From NCBI RefSeq assembly GCF_021440515.1, contig NZ_JAKCMV010000008.1, positions 1 through 64,000 on the forward strand: 64,000 bases of DNA, in the 5' to 3' direction. The position numbers were made by a program, and so were the translations under genes. Within the stretch, counting starts at the first letter, position 1. Every line of letters starts with the position of its first letter. Below, one piece after another: positions 1-11,202 of this stretch. The notes under the pieces were generated by a model. It was not told the origin of the DNA. It made no database searches and saw only the letters and a program-made list of their open reading frames with translations. Source of the stretch: Enterobacter asburiae. Its GTDB lineage: Bacteria; Pseudomonadota; Gammaproteobacteria; Enterobacterales; Enterobacteriaceae.

Positions 1-18
1 CCGCTCGGGAACCCCACC
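1..18 (-). tRNA. tyrT: tRNA-Tyr, 5' end only (cut by window edge)
   Basis: The reverse complement of these bases is the conserved 5' end of enterobacterial tRNA-Tyr (acceptor strand GGTGGGG followed by TTCCCGAGCGG). The rest of the tRNA lies beyond the window. The position next to purU and the promoter at 66-93 match the tyrTV locus of E. coli. Which tandem copy is first cannot be told here. Confidence 0.85.
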
Positions 19-56
19 ACGGGGTAATGCTTTTACTGGCCTGCTTCCTGTTGGAA

Positions 57-93
57 GCGGGGCGCATCATATCAAATGATGCGCCCCTGTAAA
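57..93 (-). promoter_or_regulatory. tyrT-type stable RNA promoter with GC-rich discriminator
   Basis: On the minus strand there is a -35 box TTTACA (93-88), a 16-bp spacer and a -10 box TATGAT (71-66). A GC-rich discriminator, GCGCCCCGC, follows at 65-57. This is the architecture of the E. coli tyrT promoter, known for stringent (ppGpp) control and Fis activation. The leader then runs from about 59 to the tRNA at 18. Bases 94-174 would hold the upstream activating region; I see no gene there. Confidence 0.85.
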
Positions 94-174
94 GCATTCC
101 TTTCGGTAAACGCGGCTGTTTGCCTGCTTTTTATCCGTAAAGGTGCAATGCTAATCAATTCATTTTACGAAGGA

Positions 175-1017
<843 letters not shown>

Positions 1018-1065
1018 CGCCGGGAAATCCTGTTTTTGTATTTGCGAAAGCTGGGCTGTCAGGCA

Positions 1066-1524
1066 TTACTGCCCGCAGCACTTTTTAAATTTTTTACCTG
1101 AACCACACGGGCAGGGATCGTTACGGCCAAATTGCGGACGTGTGCCGTCAATATAATACCATTGCCCGTTTTCCCGTAAAAAACGGGAACGTTCAATAAT
1201 GGCCGCCGATTTAGCGCCCTCTTTAAAGCGGGCGACAAAGCTGACGTAGCCTTCGTTTGCATCGCTGCCTGGTGCGGCGTCATACACGGTCAGGCCAAGC
1301 CAGTAGGTAGTGGCAAAGCCGGACTCGATGTCCTGACGAAAATCGGCGGCATGGCAAGACGGATGCCAGGTCTTAATCAGATAGTCTGCGTCCTTGATCA
1401 CAAAAGCAGTATATCGCGAACGCATAAGGTGTGACGGGTCTGGTGCAACCTGCTCGCCAGTAAGATATCGCTGGCAACATAGGCTATACTCCAGAGCGCT
1501 ACCACAGGGGCAGAGTTGAGACAC
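1066..1524 (-). CDS. ychJ: YchJ, SEC-C motif protein (UPF0225)
   Basis: A 152-residue protein of unknown function with two Cys-rich motifs that probably bind metal: CPCG near the N-terminus and the SEC-C motif [13 protein letters not shown] at the very C-terminus. SEC-C motifs are best known from the tail of SecA. The frame stays open upstream to 1713, but a GTG at 1524 preceded by AGGAAG gives exactly the family length and starts at the conserved SQLCPCG. It sits between purU and the divergent rssA, the E. coli order. Confidence 0.92.
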   Translation of the reverse strand: MSQLCPCGSALEYSLCCQRYLTGEQVAPDPSHLMRSRYTAFVIKDADYLIKTWHPSCHAADFRQDIESGFATTYWLGLTVYDAAPGSDANEGYVSFVARFKEGAKSAAIIERSRFLRENGQWYYIDGTRPQFGRNDPCPCGSGKKFKKCCGQ

Positions 1525-1639
1525 GATTCTCTTCCTGGACAAAAAATTAACAGCGTAAAAACGCTCAAGGTAGCACCATGTTAACTGAGCAGTTGCGTTG
1601 ACGCTATGTCGGGAATCCAGGGGAAGTAAAACAGGGCTA

Positions 1640-2542
1640 ATGAGAAAGGTAAAAATTGGACTGGCGCTTGGCTCAGGTGCAGCCAGGGGCTGGTCACATA
1701 TCGGCGTAATCAATGCGCTTAAGCAGATGGGGATTGATGTCGATATCGTCGCTGGTTGTTCTATCGGTTCGCTGGTCGGGTCTGCATACGCGTGCGGAAA
1801 GCTTCCTGAGCTTGAAACCTGGGTGCGCTCCTTTAGCTACTGGGACGTGCTGCGCCTGATGGATCTCTCCTGGCAGCGTGGCGGGCTGCTGCGCGGCGAA
1901 CGGGTGTTCAATCATTTTCGCCAGGTTATGCCTTTCGCCGATTTCAAAGACTGCCAAATGCCTTTCGGTGCCGTCGCAACCAACCTTAGTACCGGGCGCG
2001 AGCTGTGGTTTACCGAAGGCGACATCCACCTTGCCGTGCGTGCATCCTGTAGTATGCCGGGATTGATGGCGCCGGTGCCGCACAACGGCTATTGGCTGGT
2101 CGACGGCGGCGTGGTTAACCCTATCCCTATTTCACTCACCCGAGCCATGGGCGCCGATATCGTTATTGCGGTCGATCTTCAGCACGACGCGCATCTTATG
2201 CAGCAGGAGCTTCTTCCCGTCAATATGCAAAATGACGATCCCGAAGGTGAAAAACTCGCCTGGCACGAAAGACTGCGCGGACGTATAGGGCGCATTTCGG
2301 CCCGGCGTTCCGTCACGGCCCCAACGGCAATGGAGATCATGACGACCTCCATTCAGGTGCTCGAAAACCGCCTAAAGCGCAATCGAATGGCCGGCGACCC
2401 GCCTGACATTCTGATTCAACCGTATTGCCCACAAATTGCGACTCTGGATTTTCATCGCGCCGAAGCCGCGATTGCCGCAGGTTCGTTAGCCGTAGAGAAA
2501 AAAATGGATGAGCTGATGCCGTTTGTGCGGACATCAGCCTGA
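1640..2542 (+). CDS. rssA: RssA, patatin-like phospholipase family protein
   Basis: A 300-residue patatin/RssA family protein. It has the oxyanion glycine motif GSGAARG (residues 11-17), the nucleophile elbow GCSIG with Ser41 and the catalytic Asp in DGG at residue 155, so the Ser-Asp dyad is intact. The physiological substrate is not known. The ATG at 1640 was chosen over an upstream in-frame start at 1598 because it begins at the conserved [12 protein letters not shown] and gives the family length. It is followed by rssB on the same strand, with a 93-bp gap. Confidence 0.93.
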   Translation: MRKVKIGLALGSGAARGWSHIGVINALKQMGIDVDIVAGCSIGSLVGSAYACGKLPELETWVRSFSYWDVLRLMDLSWQRGGLLRGERVFNHFRQVMPFADFKDCQMPFGAVATNLSTGRELWFTEGDIHLAVRASCSMPGLMAPVPHNGYWLVDGGVVNPIPISLTRAMGADIVIAVDLQHDAHLMQQELLPVNMQNDDPEGEKLAWHERLRGRIGRISARRSVTAPTAMEIMTTSIQVLENRLKRNRMAGDPPDILIQPYCPQIATLDFHRAEAAIAAGSLAVEKKMDELMPFVRTSA

Positions 2543-2635
2543 GTACGCTTTTTTTTGATTACTTCAGCAAAATCTGACAGGCGATAGTGCCGATCCCATG
2601 CCACTATTGAATAACTGTCAGCCAGGGGAGGAACC

Positions 2636-3649
2636 ATGACGCAGCCATTGGCCGGAAAACATATTTTGATAGTTGAAGACGAGCCGGTTTTCCGATCGCT
2701 GCTGGATTCGTGGTTAACCTCATTAGGTGCAAATACATCGCTTGCCGAAGACGGTGTCGATGCGCTGGAAAAAATGCTCAATATCACCCCGGATCTGATG
2801 ATTTGTGATATCGACATGCCGCGCATGGACGGTCTTAAGCTGGTGGAGCATTTGCGCAATGAGGGCGATCAGATGCCGATTCTGGTCATTTCCGCGACGG
2901 AAAATATGGCCGATATTGCAAAAGCATTACGGCTGGGCGTTCAGGATATTCTGTTAAAACCGCTCAAAGATCTGAATCGTCTGCGTGAAACCGTATTGGC
3001 CTGTCTCTATCCCAATATGTTTAATTCCCGCGTCGAGGAAGAAGAGCGTCTTTTTCAGGACTGGGATGCGTTAGTCAGTAATCCGCTTGCCGCCTCGAAA
3101 TTATTACAGGAGCTTCAGCCGCCTGTTCAGCAGTCAATTTCCCATTGTCGCGTAAATTATCGCCAGCTGGTTGCCGCTGACCAGCCCGGACTGGTGCTCG
3201 ATATTGCGCCATTATCCGATTCAGACCTGGCGTTTTATTGTCTGGACGTGACGCGTGCGGGGGATAACGGTGTTTTAGCCGCGTTATTACTTCGGGCGCT
3301 ATTTAACGGATTATTACAGGAGCAGTTGTCACATCAGGGGCAACGGCTTCCCGAATTGGGAAGTTTGCTCAAACAGGTTAATCATCTTTTCCGCCAGGCA
3401 AATTTACCCGGCCAGTTTCCACTGCTGGTGGGTTATTACCACAGCGGGCTGCAAAATCTTATCCTCGTATCTGCCGGGCTTAACGCATCGCTTAATACGG
3501 GGGAGCATCAAATACAGGTCAGTAGCGGTGTTCCGCTTGGGACATTAGGAACGGCTTATCTAAATCAAATTAGCCACCGTTGCGCCTCCTGGCAGTGCCA
3601 AATTTGGGGGGCAGGGGGCCGCTTACGTTTAATGTTGTCCACGGAATAA
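2636..3649 (+). CDS. rssB: RssB, adaptor delivering RpoS to ClpXP
   Basis: Response-regulator-type adaptor that binds sigma-S and hands it to ClpXP for degradation. The 337 residues equal the E. coli length. The N-terminal receiver domain (about 1-125) keeps the phospho-acceptor Asp58 in MICDID and the acidic pair in VEDE. The C-terminal half is the PP2C-like output domain. An AGGGGAGGA ribosome site precedes the ATG. It is the last gene of the rssAB pair; activity depends on anti-adaptors encoded elsewhere. Confidence 0.96.
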   Translation: MTQPLAGKHILIVEDEPVFRSLLDSWLTSLGANTSLAEDGVDALEKMLNITPDLMICDIDMPRMDGLKLVEHLRNEGDQMPILVISATENMADIAKALRLGVQDILLKPLKDLNRLRETVLACLYPNMFNSRVEEEERLFQDWDALVSNPLAASKLLQELQPPVQQSISHCRVNYRQLVAADQPGLVLDIAPLSDSDLAFYCLDVTRAGDNGVLAALLLRALFNGLLQEQLSHQGQRLPELGSLLKQVNHLFRQANLPGQFPLLVGYYHSGLQNLILVSAGLNASLNTGEHQIQVSSGVPLGTLGTAYLNQISHRCASWQCQIWGAGGRLRLMLSTE

Positions 3650-3846
3650 GCAGTTGAATTTTATTCGTCAGATTGCTTTTCCGCAGTTTTGCTGGCGGTG
3701 CTACTATCACTGCCAGATTTATGCGTATTTGTCCTAATTGATCGGCAACGCGTCCTTTTCAGACCCGGACTGTCCGGTGAGGCTGATATACTCAACGCGT
3801 TATTTAATGAATAAGTTCAAAACTTGAACAGCTCAGGAGAATTTCA

Positions 3847-4755
3847 ATGGCTGCCCTAAATTCGAAAGTCAGAAAGGCCGTTATCCCGGTAGCGGGATTG
3901 GGAACCAGGATGCTACCCGCGACTAAGGCAATCCCTAAAGAGATGCTGCCGTTGGTTGATAAGCCATTAATCCAGTACGTTGTTAATGAATGTATCGCCG
4001 CAGGAATTACTGAAATTGTCCTCGTAACGCATTCATCTAAAAACTCTATTGAAAACCACTTCGATACAAGTTTCGAACTTGAAGCCATGCTGGAAAAACG
4101 CGTTAAGCGTCAGCTGCTGGCTGAAGTTCAGTCTATTTGCCCGCCGCACGTCACTATTATGCAGGTTCGTCAGGGCCTGGCGAAAGGTCTGGGCCACGCC
4201 GTTCTGTGCGCGCACCCGGTTGTGGGCAATGAGCCAGTAGCTGTTATTCTGCCGGACGTGATTCTGGACGAATATGAATCTGACCTGTCCCAGGACAACC
4301 TGGCGGATATGATTAAACGCTTCGACGAAACCGGCAGCAGCCAGATCATGGTTGAACCCGTTGCGGATGTGACCGCATACGGCGTTGTAGACTGCAAAGG
4401 CGTAAACCTGGAACCTGGTGAAAGCGTACCGATGGTTGGCGTCGTAGAGAAGCCTAAAGCGGACGTAGCGCCGTCTAACCTCGCTGTGGTGGGTCGTTAT
4501 GTTCTGAGCGCAGAGATCTGGCCACTGCTGGCGAAAACCCCTCCAGGAGCGGGTGACGAGATCCAGCTGACCGACGCCATTGATATGCTGATCGAGAAAG
4601 AGACTGTTGAAGCCTACCACATGAAAGGTAAGAGCCACGACTGCGGTAATAAACTCGGTTATATGCAGGCGTTTGTTGAATATGGCATTCGTCACAACTC
4701 ACTGGGTGAAGAATTTAAATCCTGGCTCCAGGAGAGCCTGGATATTAAAAAATAA
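3847..4755 (+). CDS. galU: UTP-glucose-1-phosphate uridylyltransferase
   Basis: Makes UDP-glucose from UTP and glucose-1-phosphate, the sugar donor for LPS core, trehalose, membrane-derived oligosaccharides and galactose metabolism. The 302 residues match the family. The nucleotide-binding signature [16 protein letters not shown] lies near residues 17-32, and the conserved VEKPK stretch is present further on. The gene stands alone with its own ribosome site (CAGGAG) and a strong terminator, between rssB and hns as in E. coli. Confidence 0.97.
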   Translation: MAALNSKVRKAVIPVAGLGTRMLPATKAIPKEMLPLVDKPLIQYVVNECIAAGITEIVLVTHSSKNSIENHFDTSFELEAMLEKRVKRQLLAEVQSICPPHVTIMQVRQGLAKGLGHAVLCAHPVVGNEPVAVILPDVILDEYESDLSQDNLADMIKRFDETGSSQIMVEPVADVTAYGVVDCKGVNLEPGESVPMVGVVEKPKADVAPSNLAVVGRYVLSAEIWPLLAKTPPGAGDEIQLTDAIDMLIEKETVEAYHMKGKSHDCGNKLGYMQAFVEYGIRHNSLGEEFKSWLQESLDIKK

Positions 4756-4774
4756 TCCGCTCGTAGTTTGAACT

Positions 4775-4806
4775 AAACCGGTGTGGCGTTGTCCACCGGT
4801 TTTTTT
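4775..4806 (+). terminator. galU rho-independent terminator
   Basis: Inverted repeat AAACCGGTG / CACCGGTTT with a 10-base loop, followed by a T run, 20 bp after the galU stop. Confidence 0.88.
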
Positions 4807-4916
4807 ATACCCATAAAAAATAGTAGGGATACTCGTGCGAGTTTTGTAAGACTGCTTAAATAGAGCGTTGTCGCTATATGTCAGAGTGTAAGGGGATGTT
4901 CAGGCAGAATTTGGGC

Positions 4917-4943
4917 AAAAAAAATCCCGCCTTTAGCGGGATT
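4917..4943 (-). terminator. hns rho-independent terminator
   Basis: Perfect inverted repeat AATCCCGC / GCGGGATT with a 5-base loop. The eight A's at 4917-4924 form the U-tract on the minus strand, just after the hns stop codon. Confidence 0.9.
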
Positions 4944-4960
4944 CTTAGAATAACTTCGGA

Positions 4961-5374
4961 TTAATCCTTAATCAGGAAGTCATCCAGTTGTTTACCTTGC
5001 TCATCCATTGCTTTCTTGATAACAGCAGGAGTACGACCCTGGCCAGTCCAGGTTTTCTCTTCGCCGTTCTCATCGATGTAGCTATATTTAGCAGGACGGG
5101 CAGCGCGTTTTGCTTTGGTGCCCGTTTTAGCGGCAGCCATGCTGTTCAGTAATTCGTTTGGATCGATACCATCAGCAATCAGCATTTCGCGGTATTGTTG
5201 CAGTTTGCGAGTACGTTCTTCGATTTCAGCCGCTGCTGCGCTTTCTTCTTCACGACGCTCATTAACTACAACTTCTAATTTTTCCAGCATTTCTTCAAGC
5301 GTTTCGAGGGTGCATTCTCTTGCCTGCGCACGAAGAGTACGGATGTTGTTCAGAATTTTAAGTGCTTCGCTCAT
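4961..5374 (-). CDS. hns: H-NS nucleoid-structuring silencer
   Basis: Global xenogeneic silencer that binds AT-rich DNA and forms filaments. The 137 residues equal the E. coli length. The N-terminal half is a helical coiled-coil oligomerisation domain (about 1-80), followed by a basic linker (84-95). The C-terminal DNA-binding domain contains the AT-hook-like QGR at residues 112-114 within WTGQGRTP. It is a monocistronic gene divergent from tdk, with a clear promoter at 5419-5447. Autorepression is known for the family. Confidence 0.98.
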   Translation of the reverse strand: MSEALKILNNIRTLRAQARECTLETLEEMLEKLEVVVNERREEESAAAAEIEERTRKLQQYREMLIADGIDPNELLNSMAAAKTGTKAKRAARPAKYSYIDENGEEKTWTGQGRTPAVIKKAMDEQGKQLDDFLIKD

Positions 5375-5418
5375 TGTAGTAATCTCAAACTTATAATGGG
5401 GGGTGGTTTGTTGTTCTA

Positions 5419-5447
5419 ATAATAGAGCGATAAATTCAGTTGTGCAA
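5419..5447 (-). promoter_or_regulatory. hns promoter
   Basis: Minus-strand -35 TTGCAC (5447-5442), exact 17-bp spacer and -10 TATTAT (5424-5419), about 45 bp before the hns start codon. The layout matches the known E. coli hns promoter. The AT-rich DNA just upstream (about 5460-5520) is the expected site for H-NS autoregulation. Confidence 0.8.
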
Positions 5448-5926
5448 TAGGTGGGAATGTAAGGAATTCAAAAAATACTAAATATCGAAAGGTATAATTA
5501 ATTACGCTAACTTAAATTTCATCTCTTCTCAGCACCGCCTGTTATCACATCTACCCGCATAAACAGGCCGAGCACATGTTTGTTTTTGTGACATTTACCG
5601 CAGGAATTATAGTTGCGGCGGATAAATATCAGCCTTTTGTATTACTCCGAAAACGGGGCGTTACATTGGCAATAGTTAATAAATAGTGAATTTTCCAGGA
5701 GCGACATTCCAGTATAAAAACAAGTGTTATCCAGGACTTTACTGATAACTGTTTTATGTGCCTGAATGCCATTACTTCATGTTTTAACGCATTATTTTAC
5801 TATATCTAAGCTTCATCTCCCGGTGTCTAAAACCCTTGTTCTGCGCGGTGTATCGCGGAAGAACAGGCAAAATATGGTACAATGACTCATTGGGAATATT
5901 ACACATTGATTAGGGTTTTACGGCCA
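5448..5926. other. Long hns-tdk divergent intergenic region
   Basis: About 480 bp without a convincing gene. The hns-proximal part is AT-rich with phased A/T tracts, fitting the curved H-NS and Fis target region known upstream of hns. At 5875-5883 there is an extended -10 element, TGG then TACAAT, which would start tdk transcription near 5890. No other structure was recognised. Confidence 0.5.
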
Positions 5927-6541
5927 ATGGCACAACTTTATTTCTACTATTCGGCAATGAATGCAGGGAAATCTACCGCGCTGCTCCAGTCTTCTTACAA
6001 TTATCAGGAGCGGGGAATGCATACCCTTGTTTACACCGCTGAGATTGACGATCGCTTCGGTGCAGGGAAGGTCAGTTCACGTATAGGTCTTTCGTCCCCT
6101 GCAAAGCTCTATAACCCGCAGACGGACCTGCTGGCAGATATCCGTGCAGAACACGCTTCACGGCCCGTACATTGCGTTCTGGTGGACGAGAGCCAGTTCC
6201 TGACGCGCGAGCAGGTACATGCGCTGTCAGACGTGGTGGATGAGCTGGATATTCCGGTTCTCTGCTACGGGCTGCGTACCGATTTTCGAGGAGAGCTATT
6301 CCCCGGTAGCCAGTATTTGCTCGCATGGTCAGATAAGCTGGTCGAATTAAAAACCATCTGCTTCTGCGGCCGTAAAGCTAGCATGGTGCTTCGCCTCGAT
6401 CAGTCAGGTAAACCTTATGCAGACGGGGAACAGGTGGTTATAGGAGGCAATGAGCGTTATGTTTCGGTATGTCGTAAACATTATAAAGAAGCGCTGGTTG
6501 TCGGCTCGCTAACCGCCATCCAAAACGATAACCGGAAATAA
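5927..6541 (+). CDS. tdk: Thymidine kinase
   Basis: Phosphorylates thymidine and deoxyuridine in the salvage pathway. It is a 204-residue type II thymidine kinase. The P-loop NAGKST is at residues 12-17, the Walker-B-like LVDESQF carries the catalytic Glu, and the zinc ligands fall in the CFCG and VCRKH segments. An in-frame ATG at 5882 would add 15 residues, but it overlaps the likely -10 promoter element. The ATG at 5927 (MAQLYFYYS) matches the family start. Confidence 0.95.
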   Translation: MAQLYFYYSAMNAGKSTALLQSSYNYQERGMHTLVYTAEIDDRFGAGKVSSRIGLSSPAKLYNPQTDLLADIRAEHASRPVHCVLVDESQFLTREQVHALSDVVDELDIPVLCYGLRTDFRGELFPGSQYLLAWSDKLVELKTICFCGRKASMVLRLDQSGKPYADGEQVVIGGNERYVSVCRKHYKEALVVGSLTAIQNDNRK

Positions 6542-6581
6542 AAAAAGGTTATATTCTTTTCACTATTGCCCTTTAGAACAT

Positions 6582-6610
6582 AAAAAAACCCGCCAAAAGG
6601 CGGGTTTTTT
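6582..6610. terminator. Bidirectional terminator between tdk and adhE
   Basis: AAAAAACCCGCC / GGCGGGTTTTTT with an AAAA loop. The A and T tracts on the two sides serve the converging tdk (+) and adhE (-) transcripts. Confidence 0.92.
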
Positions 6611-6623
6611 AGTAGAGCGTCAA

Positions 6624-9302
6624 TTAAGCGCTTTTCTTCGCTTTTTTATCAGCTTTAACAATCGGTGCTTCAACTTTCGCTACGGCTGTTTCACCTTCGG
6701 TGTACTCGCGTCCGTAGTAGGTATCCAGCAGGATCTGTTTCAGCTCGGCAATCAGTGGGTAGCGCGGGTTCGCACCAGTACACTGGTCATCGAATGCATC
6801 TTCAGACAGCTTATCAACGTGAGCAAGGAAGTCAGCTTCCTGAACGCCTGCTTCACGGATAGATTTAGGAATACCCAGTTCAGCTTTGATGCTGTCCAGC
6901 CATGCCAGCAGTTTCTCAATCTTCGCAGCAGTACGGTCGCCCGGTGCGCTCAGACCCAGGTGGTCTGCGATTTCAGCATAACGACGACGCGCTTGTGGAC
7001 GGTCGTACTGGCTGAACGCAGTCTGCTTGGTTGGGTTGTCGTTAGCGTTATAGCGGATAACGTTGCTGATCAACAGGGCGTTCGCCAGACCGTGAGGAAT
7101 GTGGAACTGAGAGCCCAGTTTGTGCGCCATTGAGTGACAAACACCCAGGAAGGCGTTCGCAAACGCGATACCGGCGATGGTTGCTGCACTGTGTACACGC
7201 TCACGCGCTACCGGGTTTTTAGACCCTTCGTTGTAGGACGCTGGCAGGTTTTCCTTCAGCAGTTTCAGCGCTTGCAGAGCCTGACCGTCAGAGAACTCAG
7301 AAGCCAGTACAGACACATAGGCTTCCAGTGCGTGAGTCACGGCATCCAGACCACCGAACGCACACAGGGACTTAGGCATATCCATCACCAGGTTGGCGTC
7401 AACGATAGCCATATCTGGAGTCAGCGCGTAGTCAGCCAGTGGGTATTTCTGACCTGTTGCATCGTCGGTCACAACCGCAAACGGCGTTACTTCTGAACCC
7501 GTACCGGAGGTAGTGGTCACGGCGATCATTTTCGCTTTCACACCCATTTTCGGGAACTTGTAGATACGTTTACGGATGTCCATAAAGCGCAGCGCCAGCT
7601 CTTCGAAGTGGGTTTCTGGGTGCTCGTACATGACCCACATGATTTTCGCGGCGTCCATTGGGGAACCGCCACCCAGTGCGATGATCACATCTGGTTTGAA
7701 GGAGTTCGCCAGTTCCGCACCTTTACGCACTACGGTCAGGGTTGGGTCAGCTTCAACTTCGAAGAAGACTTCAGTCTCGACGCCAGCCGCTTTCAGAACA
7801 GAGGTGATCTGGTCAGCGTAGCCGTTGTTGAACAGGAAACGGTCAGTCACGATGAGCGCACGTTTGTGGCCATCAGTAATCACTTCATCCAGCGCGATTG
7901 GCAGAGAGCCACGGCGGAAGTAGATAGATTTCGGAAGTTTATGCCACAACATGTTTTCAGCTCGCTTAGCAACGGTTTTCTTGTTGATCAGGTGCTTAGG
8001 ACCAACGTTCTCAGAGATGGAGTTACCACCCCATGAACCACAACCCAGAGTCAGGGAAGGTGCGAGTTTAAAGTTGTACAGGTCACCGATACCACCCTGA
8101 GAAGCAGGGGTGTTGATCAGGATACGCGCTGTTTTCATCATCTGACCGAAGTGAGCAACACGCTCTGGCTGGTTGTCCTGGTCAGTGTACAGGCAAGAGG
8201 TGTGACCGATACCGCCCATGGCAACCAGTTTCTCTGCTTTCTCTACCGCGTCTTCGAAATCTTTCGCACGGTACATTGCCAGAGTAGGGGACAGTTTTTC
8301 GTGAGCAAACGGCTCGCTTTCGTCAACAACGGTCACTTCACCGATCAGAATCTTGGTGGTTGCCGGAACGGTAAAGCCTGCCAGTTCAGCAATTTTGTAT
8401 GCTGGCTGACCCACGATAGCGGCGTTCAGCGCGCCGTTTTTCAGGATGATGTCCTGAACGGCTTTCAGTTCGTGGCCTTGCAGCATGTAGCCGCCGTGGC
8501 TTGCGAAACGTTCGCGAACGGCGTCGTAGACGGAATCAACCACAACAACGGACTGCTCGGAAGCACAAATTACGCCGTTATCGAAGGTTTTGGACATCAG
8601 TACAGAGGCAACAGCACGTTTGATATCAGCGGTTTCGTCGATGACTACAGGGGTGTTACCTGCGCCTACGCCGATTGCTGGTTTACCGGAGCTGTATGCT
8701 GCTTTAACCATGCCTGGGCCACCGGTTGCCAGAATCAGGTTAATGTCCGGGTGGTGCATCAGCGCATTGGACAGCTCAACGGAAGGTTGGTCGATCCAGC
8801 CAATCAGATCTTTTGGTGCGCCCGCAGCGATAGCTGCCTGCAACACGATATCTGCGGCTTTGTTGGTCGCATCTTTTGCACGTGGGTGCGGGGAGAAGAT
8901 GATTGCGTTACGGGTCTTCAGGCTGATCAGTGATTTGAAGATCGCAGTAGACGTTGGGTTAGTGGTTGGGACGATACCGCAGATAATACCGATAGGTTCA
9001 GCGATGGTGATGGTACCAAAAGTGTCGTCTTCAGACAGCACGCCACAGGTTTTCTCATCTTTATAGGCGTTGTAGATATACTCAGAAGCAAAGTGGTTTT
9101 TGATCACTTTATCTTCAACGATACCCATACCGGATTCGGCAACGGCCATTTTAGCGAGAGGGATTCGAGCATCTGCAGCAGCCAGAGCGGCCGCGCGGAA
9201 GATTTTATCAACCTGTTCTTGGGTGAAATTGGCATATTCACGCTGGGCTTTTTTCACGCGCTCGACGAGTGCGTTCAGTTCAGCGATATTAGTAACAGCC
9301 AT
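6624..9302 (-). CDS. adhE: Bifunctional acetaldehyde-CoA/alcohol dehydrogenase
   Basis: Reduces acetyl-CoA to acetaldehyde and then ethanol in mixed-acid fermentation; the protein assembles into spirosomes. It has 892 residues. The N-terminal aldehyde dehydrogenase domain (about 1-440) carries catalytic Cys246 in GVICASE. The C-terminal iron alcohol dehydrogenase domain (about 450-870) has GGGSPMDAAK and the conserved HGLANA region. The tail is Lys/Ala-rich. The ATG at 9302 follows AGGAGAGC; an upstream in-frame start (9383) would add 27 non-conserved residues. Confidence 0.98.
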   Translation of the reverse strand: MAVTNIAELNALVERVKKAQREYANFTQEQVDKIFRAAALAAADARIPLAKMAVAESGMGIVEDKVIKNHFASEYIYNAYKDEKTCGVLSEDDTFGTITIAEPIGIICGIVPTTNPTSTAIFKSLISLKTRNAIIFSPHPRAKDATNKAADIVLQAAIAAGAPKDLIGWIDQPSVELSNALMHHPDINLILATGGPGMVKAAYSSGKPAIGVGAGNTPVVIDETADIKRAVASVLMSKTFDNGVICASEQSVVVVDSVYDAVRERFASHGGYMLQGHELKAVQDIILKNGALNAAIVGQPAYKIAELAGFTVPATTKILIGEVTVVDESEPFAHEKLSPTLAMYRAKDFEDAVEKAEKLVAMGGIGHTSCLYTDQDNQPERVAHFGQMMKTARILINTPASQGGIGDLYNFKLAPSLTLGCGSWGGNSISENVGPKHLINKKTVAKRAENMLWHKLPKSIYFRRGSLPIALDEVITDGHKRALIVTDRFLFNNGYADQITSVLKAAGVETEVFFEVEADPTLTVVRKGAELANSFKPDVIIALGGGSPMDAAKIMWVMYEHPETHFEELALRFMDIRKRIYKFPKMGVKAKMIAVTTTSGTGSEVTPFAVVTDDATGQKYPLADYALTPDMAIVDANLVMDMPKSLCAFGGLDAVTHALEAYVSVLASEFSDGQALQALKLLKENLPASYNEGSKNPVARERVHSAATIAGIAFANAFLGVCHSMAHKLGSQFHIPHGLANALLISNVIRYNANDNPTKQTAFSQYDRPQARRRYAEIADHLGLSAPGDRTAAKIEKLLAWLDSIKAELGIPKSIREAGVQEADFLAHVDKLSEDAFDDQCTGANPRYPLIAELKQILLDTYYGREYTEGETAVAKVEAPIVKADKKAKKSA

Positions 9303-9782
9303 AATGCTCTCCTGATAATGTTTAAACTCTATTAGTAAACCAGCGCTCGATACGTCAGACAGTATAGTCAGAGCCGATACCACTTGCGTAACATACAGTA
9401 AAACAACGGGTTACTTTACACTCCAGCGCACTAATTTACTAAAAGAGCCTTACCTAAGCATCATCCTTTTTTGATAGGTTCACCCCTGGGGGCGTAATCA
9501 AGATTACTCACTTCTGAGTACGAAAATCATGATCTGAGTCAATTTTACCCCAAGCTGATACCTTTCAGCAGGGGTTATTTCGTTCAGAATTATCCAGTGT
9601 TAAATAATTAAGTAACTATTGGAAGTGGCACTATCATTGAATACACAAATGGTTAACATCGCGAATTGATGTCGTTTTGACGTAGATTTCTGGTGAAGTG
9701 TGCTAATAAAAAGCGTATCTTCAGCGCGGTTTTATTACCACACATTATCTGTCCCTGGCCATGCTTATAAGCGGAACTAAAC
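9303..9782. other. adhE upstream regulatory region and ychE upstream region
   Basis: About 480 bp with no gene that I can support. In E. coli the corresponding region carries the long adhE leader and sites for Cra, Fis, NarL and RpoS-dependent control. The sequence here is AT-rich, but I could not assign a specific box with confidence. Confidence 0.5.
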
Positions 9783-10430
9783 GTGATTCAGTCGCTCTTT
9801 GATTTCCCCACATATTTCAAGTTTTTCATCGGTCTGTTTGCCTTAGTTAACCCGGTAGGGATCATCCCTGTCTTCATTAGTATGACCAGCTACCAGACGG
9901 CGGCTGCCAGAAACAAAACCAACCTGACGGCTAACCTCTCGGTTGCCATCATTTTGCTGACGTCGCTTTATCTGGGTGACGCGATTTTGCAAATCTTTGG
10001 GATCTCCATTGATTCATTCCGCATCGCGGGCGGGATCCTGGTGGTCACTATCGCGATGTCGATGATCAGCGGTAAGCTTGGTGAAGACAAACAGAACAAG
10101 CAGGAAAAATCAGAAACGGCGATCCGCGAAAGCATCGGCGTGGTGCCTTTAGCATTGCCCCTGATGGCGGGCCCCGGCGCCATCAGTTCTACCATTGTAT
10201 GGGGAACGCGCTATCACAATATTATGCACCTGATTGGTTTTTCGGTGGCAATTGCGCTCTTCGCGCTGTGCTGTTGGGGCGTGTTCCGCATGGCGCCCTG
10301 GCTGGTGCGTTTGCTGGGGCAGACCGGCATCAACGTAATTACCCGTATCATGGGGCTGTTGTTGATGGCGTTGGGGATTGAATTTATCGTAACGGGAATA
10401 AAGAGCATCTTCCCCGGATTATTACACTAA
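9783..10430 (+). CDS. ychE: YchE, MarC-family inner-membrane protein
   Basis: A 215-residue integral membrane protein of the MarC/UPF0056 family, function unknown. It has about six hydrophobic segments, the family NPVGIIP motif near residue 23 and a PLALPLMAGPGAIS segment in the second half. Translation starts at a GTG (9783) that aligns with the E. coli start. It is almost collinear with E. coli YchE at the same place between adhE and oppA. Confidence 0.93.
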   Translation: MIQSLFDFPTYFKFFIGLFALVNPVGIIPVFISMTSYQTAAARNKTNLTANLSVAIILLTSLYLGDAILQIFGISIDSFRIAGGILVVTIAMSMISGKLGEDKQNKQEKSETAIRESIGVVPLALPLMAGPGAISSTIVWGTRYHNIMHLIGFSVAIALFALCCWGVFRMAPWLVRLLGQTGINVITRIMGLLLMALGIEFIVTGIKSIFPGLLH

Positions 10431-10447
10431 CGATTTCATATGAAACA

Positions 10448-10474
10448 ACGGAGCCAGTGGCTCCGTTTTTTTTA
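10448..10474 (+). terminator. ychE terminator
   Basis: ACGGAGCC / GGCTCCGT hairpin with a tiny loop and a run of eight T's, 18 bp after the ychE stop. Confidence 0.9.
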
Positions 10475-11202
10475 CGTCATTATCAGCAAATCATATAAAT
10501 AAAGTTGAATAGCGGATAAGCCATAATAAATTCTACTAATAATCGAGATAGCTTTTATTTCAACGAGTTAGCTTTTCTCCTCGCGCGCGCCTGCACAGAA
10601 ACCATGCAATCGATCTGTTATTTTTATCACACGATACTCTGGGGCTTGCTGAGAGATAACCGAAATGATATTAGTAATTTCAACGTTCCGTTAGATGAAT
10701 GTGCTAAATAATAATCAATTGTTAAATTTTCGTACAAAATCAGTCATCGCGAGCGCAGCGACGTGCTCAGAGAGAGATTTTTCTCTATCCCATTGAGTAT
10801 TATGATTTTTTAATGATATTTGATGTCTGGCAGGGCAGCCCACACGGTCACGGCAATCGCCGTAAAAGAGAATTGCTTAACAAATTTGCAAAATGTATTG
10901 GCGTGACTTTGCACCATTTGGTACTTTCCGGCCTTATATTTCGCGGCAGTAAACAAGTAGATGATAATTATTTTCATATAGATTCATCTCAGTAATTCAT
11001 CACATGCCTCATTACAGGGGAGGCGTGGAAAGAATCGACGCAAGACGGCCATACGAGCGGTCAGTAATAAAAAAGTCGGTGATAGCAGAAGTAAAAAAAG
11101 AACCTGACAGCAGCAAAAAAAACTCCTGCGCTGTACAGGCCCCAACAGGGGAATACACAGCTGGCGAAGGCCAGTCATTATAATGAGTGGAGTATCAACA
11201 CA
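10475..11202 (+). other. oppA promoter and long 5' leader region
   Basis: About 730 bp between the ychE terminator and oppA. The first half is AT-rich and holds no supported gene. Short hairpins near the 3' end (CCCC/GGGG at 11140-11151 and CTGGC-GAAG-GCCAG at 11161-11174) lie just before the ribosome site. The CA-rich stretch around the start codon (CAACACAATG) fits the known GcvB small-RNA target in oppA of related bacteria. The hairpins are seen; the regulation is inferred. Confidence 0.5.

Noticed and set aside
8151-8933. Plus-strand open frame of 260 codons
   Set aside because: Antisense to adhE. Strong codon bias in adhE leaves the opposite strand free of stops, and the product looks like no family.
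10813-10995. 60-codon frame in the oppA upstream region
   Set aside because: No ribosome site and no recognisable features; it lies in the oppA leader/promoter area and is more likely non-coding.
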